64,000 nucleotides of DNA from Gambelia wislizenii (lineage: Eukaryota; Chordata; Lepidosauria; Squamata; Crotaphytidae), in the NCBI GenBank assembly GCA_030847615.1, contig JAUMIR010000005.1:60043001-60107000 (forward strand). The letters are read 5' to 3'. Positions within the stretch are counted from its first letter, which is position 1; each line of letters starts with the position of its first letter. Position numbers and translations under genes: made by a program. The notes beneath the pieces were generated by a model that saw only the letters and a list, made by a program, of their open reading frames with translations, was not told the origin of the DNA and ran no database searches. Shown one piece after another: positions 58,469 through 64,000 of the stretch.

Positions 58469-59136
58469 GTCCATTGTGGCAGATGTTCATGGATCTTTTC
58501 CTTGCTTCATGCTGATATAACATGACATGTTTACACTTGTGGAAGAATTTTAGCACCCTCATCCGAAGGCTAGCTGTGTTGGGACATGGGTGCATCCTAA
58601 ACTTAAAAGAGTTCACATTTTGATGAAAGCAGCACATTAAAATGATGATTCAAGATGCACTTCTGGTTTTACTCCAAGTTATTAATTGGCAAGGCTTCCA
58701 GATATTCAGTTAAGAAGCATGTAAAATTGGCACTCTTGTTTTTGCTTCATCAAAGAACTGTCAAAGTAATAAAAGATGAACTGATTAACCTTCCAATGAC
58801 TAGTCACATATTTAGTTTGAAAGCATACATTTTCAACCACTAGGAATAAATACTGATTTGAGGCCTTAAAAACTGCAGTTGGAACTGTAATCAGATGGGC
58901 AGTCCTGAACTCAAGGACCTTTATTTTCAAAGCCATATAACTCATTTCCTTATACTTCTATACTGTCTACATTTAGCAAACAAGAAGGGAGGGCATGGTT
59001 TGGGTTTCTCTAAACAAGATTGGCATGAATGGCTTTAAAGCATACTACAAAAATGAATGATGATTTCCATATGATTAAAATGTAGTCTTTGCAAAATAAT
59101 ATACCCTATAGAGATGGGTACAAGTTAGGCAAGCTG
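58469..59136. other. Intergenic stretch, nothing recognised
   Basis: AT-rich sequence without a clear repeat or gene. Confidence 0.4.
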
Positions 59137-59605
59137 TGTACTCACACTACACAATTATAGCAGCTTTATACTACGGTACTTTAACTGCCATGTCTTCATG
59201 TGATGGAATCTTGGGATTTGTAGTTTCTGATAGAAAGCTCTAGTTCTGCCATTTGAGGGACTGGATTGGTGCTCTCTAAGAAAGCATTCTACATACCTCA
59301 CAAACTATAAAATCTAGAATTCCATAGGATGGAACCATGGCAGTGAAGGTGGTATTACACTTTGTTGTTGTGTGCCTTCAAGTCATTTCTGACTTATGGC
59401 CACTGTACAGTGAGCCTGCCATGGGTTTTCTTGGCAAGATTTGTTTAAAGGGTGGTTTGCCTTTGCCTTCCTCTGAAGCTCAGAATGTGTTATTTGCCTA
59501 AGGTCACCCAGTAGGTTTCCATGACAGAGAGGAGATGCAAACCCTTGCCTCTAGAGTCATAGTCCAACACTACACCACACTGGCTCTCTGGTATTACTCT
59601 ACCTT
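59137..59605. mobile_element. Palindromic MITE interrupted by a SINE
   Basis: ACTCACACTACACAATTATA opens the left arm. CTTTAACTGCCATG is mirrored by ACCATGGCAGTGAAGG. The right terminus is cut by the SINE at about 59362-59589 and resumes as GGTATTACTCTACC. Confidence 0.65.
59362..59589 (-). mobile_element. tRNA-derived SINE, (ACA)-tail type, nested, with about 11-bp duplication
   Basis: GGTATTACACT at 59351-59361 and GGTATTACTCT at 59590-59600 flank it. On the plus strand it runs from the tail TTGTTGTTGTGTGCCTTCAA through GGTCACCCAGTAGGTTTCCA to ACACTACACCACACTGGCTC. Inverted, near full length. Confidence 0.8.
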
Positions 59606-59974
59606 TTCAGTATATCAGAGTACTTCTGTCTTCAGATGGCAATGGGAATAAACCTCAGCACATTGCTAATTTCCGAGTTTGACACAAGGAATTCTAGGCA
59701 ATATCTTGCCAGGGAGTAGGGGGCTGGCTAGAGAGAAGGCTTGCTATCCTTTTCTTTCTGGTCTTTAAAGCCAAAATCCTAGCTCCTTTGGTATATGGTA
59801 CAGGATTATGCAACTACTTATTGTATGTATGGTACAGGATTATGCAACTTCTGCAACTTAGAGCAGAAGCACACCCATGTCATCTTCAATCAAACCAGGT
59901 TCTTTCAAATACCCCATGGACACTATTAAGGCAGAGGGAGGCAATATCTGTTTATATGTATAGACAGGACAGCT

Positions 59975-60150
59975 TTGTTGTTGTTAATTGCTGTCAACTT
60001 TGACTTACGGTGATCCTGTGAATGAGAAACTTCCAAGTCACCCTGCTGTCAATAGTCCTGCTCAGGTCTTGCAGAAGTCAGGGCCATGGCTTCCTTGATT
60101 GAGCCTATCCATCTGGAATGTGGTCTTTCTCTTTTAGTTTATTTCCTGTA
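59975..60150. repeat. Dispersed repeat fragment of unnamed family
   Basis: GTTGTTGTTAATTGCTGTCA, GAATGAGAAACTTCCAAGTC and GGGCCATGGCTTCCTTGATT form a phrase also seen in part at 38490-38570. The start resembles the SINE tail, so it may be the 3' part of the LINE or SINE family that supplies that tail. Confidence 0.45.
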
Positions 60151-60694
60151 AGAGACCAACTTTCTTTCCTTCCTTCCTTCCTTCTTGTGTTAGGATGCCC
60201 AATTATTCCTTCCTCATGAGATTCCATAACTGGAAATATTGGACACTTTTGGGGGGGGGGGTCATATTTGCTTAGACAGACTGGAGGTCAGTTGGAGGCC
60301 ATGATAACCTGAGAGGGGTCTAGAAATATAATGGTGAGAAAGCCCAAATTAGGATTGAGCAGAAAGCCCCTATAATGGGCTTATGCTAACAACCCAGTCA
60401 TTAAAGGGGTATGTACTATTCCTTTCTTCCAGTCTTGGGTGTGTCAAGCAATTAAGTGACCATTCCTTAATCCATACCTTACAGAAATGTCCCTCATATG
60501 GGAGGGAGGGGTCCTGTCCAACCTTACAAGGCTGTTCCAAAGCAATCAATGTTCTATCTCTCTGCAATTAAAGCAATCAGTTGAGTTTTGGTTTCATTTG
60601 TCTATTCTGTAGGAGAGCTATCCAAGCTTTGTTATTACTAGATTTGCCCTTCCAAGGCATGGAATAGGGCTCTAATATTTATACCCTAACAATA

Positions 60695-61004
60695 GCAAGG
60701 TGTGTCACAGCCAAAGTGTGATACGGCTGGACTTCATAATTCTCTTCTTTGCTGTGACATCCTCAGATGCCGGTCAGTATTTTCACTGCAAGGAATTCTT
60801 TTCTTCAAGACTAGTAACTATCACCCTTTCTTCCTGGACCTCTCTCGCTATCCAGCCTTTCTGCCTTACTCTGCTATAGCCTTGTATGGTTCATAAACAT
60901 GTGTTGTGTATGTTAGTTTACTTTGTATATTACTCCAATAAAGTATTTTATTTTACTTTAACCGGAGTGCTCTCTACAGTTAGTACTGGTATACACACAG
61001 CAGG
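60695..61004 (+). mobile_element. Possible solo LTR (about 299 bp)
   Basis: A TGTGTCACAG start at 60701 and a TATACACACA end at 60999 give TG...CA termini. A poly(A) signal AATAAA at about 60940 lies 60 bp before the end, as in an R/U5 boundary. The flanks GCAAGG and GCAGG are similar but not identical. No internal retroviral genes are present. Weak call. Confidence 0.28.
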
Positions 61005-62610
61005 TGAAAAGATCCCAGAAGTTACCCTCCTCTTTTAGGCCTCCTATCTGAACTAATAATTCCCCCAGATAATACAGGAGATTTTGGCATCACGGGTGGG
61101 ATGCTAACCCACCTCTTAGAGTAACACCTGCCTATGCTGTTGAAAAAAAATTCCTACCGCATGTCCCACAGATTACAAGGGTGGGGCTTCTTCTGCCTCT
61201 TTTTTGCAGTTAAAATTAGATTTTTTAAAAATAGGCAGCTTTTGATTCTAATTCTACTAAGTTCTTTAATATAATAAAAGTGAAATACAAACCTTAGCTT
61301 AGAAGTCCTGCAGTCCAATAAAGCATATTGCCAAGTGTGTCTCCAATTATAACGGGAATACTGAATTCAGTAAGACTTATTTTTGAGCTGATAGCCACAG
61401 GACTTTGCTGCTAAGTGCTTCATTGTTGGTACTAAACATTTCAAACTAGTTAGAGTCTTGAATATTGTTAGGCAGATTTGTGTTTGCTTTTCTTGGACCC
61501 TTACCAGGAGAAAATGAATACTGTATAACCAGGAAACTAGTAAATGCATCTTTGCTTTAAATAAACTCTGACAGAAGTTGTTTCAGAGAAATTCTATTGT
61601 ATCCTTAATCCATTTTTATGTTTTCATTTTTGGTTATTTTTTATCAATGTCAGTAGTAAAGATATAGATTAATTTAAGAGAAATACACAATGATGTCTAT
61701 TTATTGAAAACATTTACATCTCACTTTTCCACAAAAAAGCAGAAGTCTTAACATTTATTATAACATTAGATTTTACTTCCTGAGCGGTCCCTCTGTTTGC
61801 TTTTTTTTTTAAAGAGAGATTAGGGGTTGTTTTGTTTTATATTAAATAATTGTTTGGTATATTGGGATAGAGGAACATTATTTTTCTTCAGATTAGAAAA
61901 CACACAACAAAACCCCATAGCTGACAGGAACTTGGTAAGAAAAGCTATTTACCAAGAATGTTTGTTCAAGAAACAGTCTACAGTCCAAGAACTGTGCAGT
62001 CGAGTGAGCTCTTACCCTTTAATCATGACTTAATGAACTCCTAGTATGTTAGTTCCCTCAGGTCTCCAAAGGTCAAAGAACCAAAGCAAAAGGCATCCTT
62101 AGTTAGTCATTGTGGTATAATATGATAACATCACTCTAAGTATTCAGGAAAGTCGGTTATTGTTAACAATACAGGAAAGAGCTTTTTAATTGGTGGGGGT
62201 TTGTTAAAAACTGGCTTTGCTAATCTTTTTAGCTTTTGCCCTTTCAGTAGCAAACTGAAATGACAATCTTTTAATTTATTTTTACTTAAGAAACCAAGCT
62301 CCATGCAATTTTGTGATTATACAGCCAGTTTTGGTCAGCTTAAAGGACTTAATATATATCTTCAGGAAAAATTCAGCCTCACACTGTTATAAAGCAATCT
62401 GATTCAAGTTTCTTTATCCTTCTCTGTTCATGTGGTTGACTCCCTAGTACAGTACATGTGTTTAGGATATCAGCCTTGTTTAGCAACATACCTAACTTCC
62501 TATTTTCATATATGCGATAATCAAAAGAACTACAGTATTTTACTGTTTAACCAAACAAGTATCTAAATACTAGTTTTAACACACATATATGAAACACATC
62601 TGATTACCTA
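61005..62610. other. Intergenic stretch, nothing recognised
   Basis: AT-rich, without protein-like ORFs or recognisable repeat termini. Confidence 0.4.
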
Positions 62611-62842
62611 TACAGTTGTCCCTCCACATTCACGGATTTGACATTCACGGATTTGAGTATTCACGGCTTGAGAATATTCTTTAAAAAATAATAATCCTAA
62701 TAGCAAACCTTGATTTTGCCATCTTATATTAGGGACACCATTTTGCCATGCCATTGCATATAATGGGACTTGAGTACTCACTGATTTGGGTATTCACGGG
62801 GGTCCTGGACCAAACCCCAGCGAATGTGAAGGGACAACTGTA
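62611..62842. mobile_element. Tigger-like MITE with TA duplication, copy C
   Basis: TA, CAGTTGTCCCTCCACATTCA, 228 bp, GTGAAGGGACAACTG, TA. Same orientation and very similar interior as 12824-13055 (ATATTCTTTAAAAAATAATA). The termini are intact. Confidence 0.87.
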
Positions 62843-63159
62843 CTTTATTTCCTGACTTTCAAATGATGTTCTAATGGATGATTATGCAGTTGCTTGACAA
62901 AGAAAAAAACTTCACTAAAAACCTTTTACTTAAAATGAACAGAATGAGATTCTGTCAGAGGCCTGTGAATGGATGTCATGCTCTACAAGAATCTGACCTA
63001 ACTCCTGTGGAAGCCAAAAAATCTTATAGCTGTGCAACTGTTTATAGACGTACCAAAAGAAGAAAGCTTTCACATTGTAGACCTCTTCATTTTACTTTCT
63101 GCAAACCCACATCAACACTAGTATAGTTGAAGAAATATCTGTTTTTAATGTACATGTCC

Positions 63160-63580
63160 TTCGAGCCTGTGCAATGGATTTTTCTGGTGGAGCGCAGCGT
63201 GCACAGAACTGGCCTCACCCTTTAAACCAGAGATTCATCTGCCGTGGCCTTGCAAGCATGGACGTGGCAGCGAGGTCCTCGGGCTGTAGGTTTGATTAGA
63301 GTTTCCTTCTCTTAGACGGTTGACCTTACAGGGTTGGACGAGCACCATCTGCCCGGGTTTGGGATTAGAGTTTTCCTTCTCCTAGGACGGTTGCCACAAG
63401 GCTAGAGAGCCCATCCTGCCCTTTGACGCTCTTTGTCAGACCCTTCGGTTTTGACCTGTCTGGCATGGGAGACCCTACCAGTGGCTATTATGCCACCGCC
63501 AGCATAGCTCAAAACATCATTAGGGTACGCAAGCCTCTCTCCCACGACAAGGGGGCGTCAATGGAGAGGCTGTACATGTA
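63160..63580 (+). repeat. CpG-bearing, coding-derived repeat fragment of unidentified family
   Basis: One frame (63183-63299) reads SGGAQRAQNWPHPLNQRF, ICRGLASMDVAARSSGCRFD and a stop. It is followed by a tandem imperfect duplication (GATTAGAGTTTCCTTCTC at 63294 and GATTAGAGTTTTCCTTCTCC at 63363) and a further segment GACCCTTCGGTTTTGACCTG. The base composition is unlike its AT-rich surroundings. It looks like the 3' end of a retrotransposon, but I cannot name the clade. Confidence 0.4.
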
Positions 63581-64000
63581 TATGCTTGCTTTTTATCTTA
63601 AATTCTGTTCAGTATTTAAATACACTCTCATCCTAACTTGAAATATTATAATGGGTATGCTATGGATTTGGGTTAACCGTTTAAACACAGATCATCCCTT
63701 ATAATGCAAAATGACTACTTAGCTATTCTATCTGAGCTTCAGGCTGTATTCCTAAAGTTTGAGGAGGTCAAATAGCTTTACCTGAATATGCCCTATGGCA
63801 TAAAGTTGAAATATTCAAAAGCTGTTTTCACATCTGAAAGATTTTCTTCTACAAATAACTTGAATGGAAGAGGATGCCTTTTTCTATACACAAACAATGG
63901 AAACTGACAGAAGTTCCTTGGAAATCATGTAATAAGATCAATATTTGTTATCTTTGTTTAGATGTTGAACTTTTGAAAGTTATGTTTACAAGTGGGATCA
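63581..64000. other. Right-edge stretch, nothing recognised
   Basis: AT-rich sequence with no gene or repeat seen. Confidence 0.4.

Overview
This window is vertebrate nuclear DNA, most likely from a squamate reptile (lizard). Three things point there: a single vertebrate extracellular-matrix gene, a repeat mix dominated by CR1 and L2-type LINE fragments, several short SINE families including 5S-rRNA-derived copies, and many palindromic cut-and-paste MITEs. There are no Alu or L1-rich stretches. The species is inferred from repeat style only.

The only protein gene I can support is on the minus strand: the 5' end of a FREM2-type gene (Fraser-complex basement-membrane protein). Exon 1 is one uninterrupted coding block of about 5.26 kb (16212-21471). 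It carries the signal peptide, the N-terminal domain and nearly all of the CSPG/NG2 repeat array. A 90-nt exon 2 (13121-13210) has clean splice sites and continues the reading frame. Exon 3 and later exons (Calx-beta domains, membrane anchor) were not found and should lie beyond the left edge. A GC-rich CpG island (about 20220-22110) covers the start codon, the 5' UTR and the presumed promoter. A strong plus-strand splice donor at its outer edge hints at a divergent transcript.

Layout: 1-13120 is FREM2 intron 2, filled with CR1, L2, SINE and Tigger-like copies. 13121-13210 is exon 2. 13211-16211 is intron 1. 16212-21471 is exon 1. 21472-22110 is the 5' UTR/promoter. From 22111 to the right edge is upstream intergenic DNA with no second gene. 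That region holds a hAT-type MITE with a perfect 8-bp target duplication, a 3-bp-duplication MITE family in about ten places, three GC-rich foldback elements within 2 kb (53.1-55.0 kb), a foldback split by a SINE (35.7-36.4 kb), a 1.2-kb element with a degenerate tandem array (45.5-46.7 kb), an L2-type reverse-transcriptase fragment (31.0-31.9 kb) and a coding-derived repeat of unknown family (63.2-63.6 kb).

Nothing looks like an operon, phage, CRISPR or novel enzymatic system. The most notable material is the foldback cluster, the nested insertions, the MITEs with 3-bp duplications, and the architecture of the FREM2 first exon and promoter.
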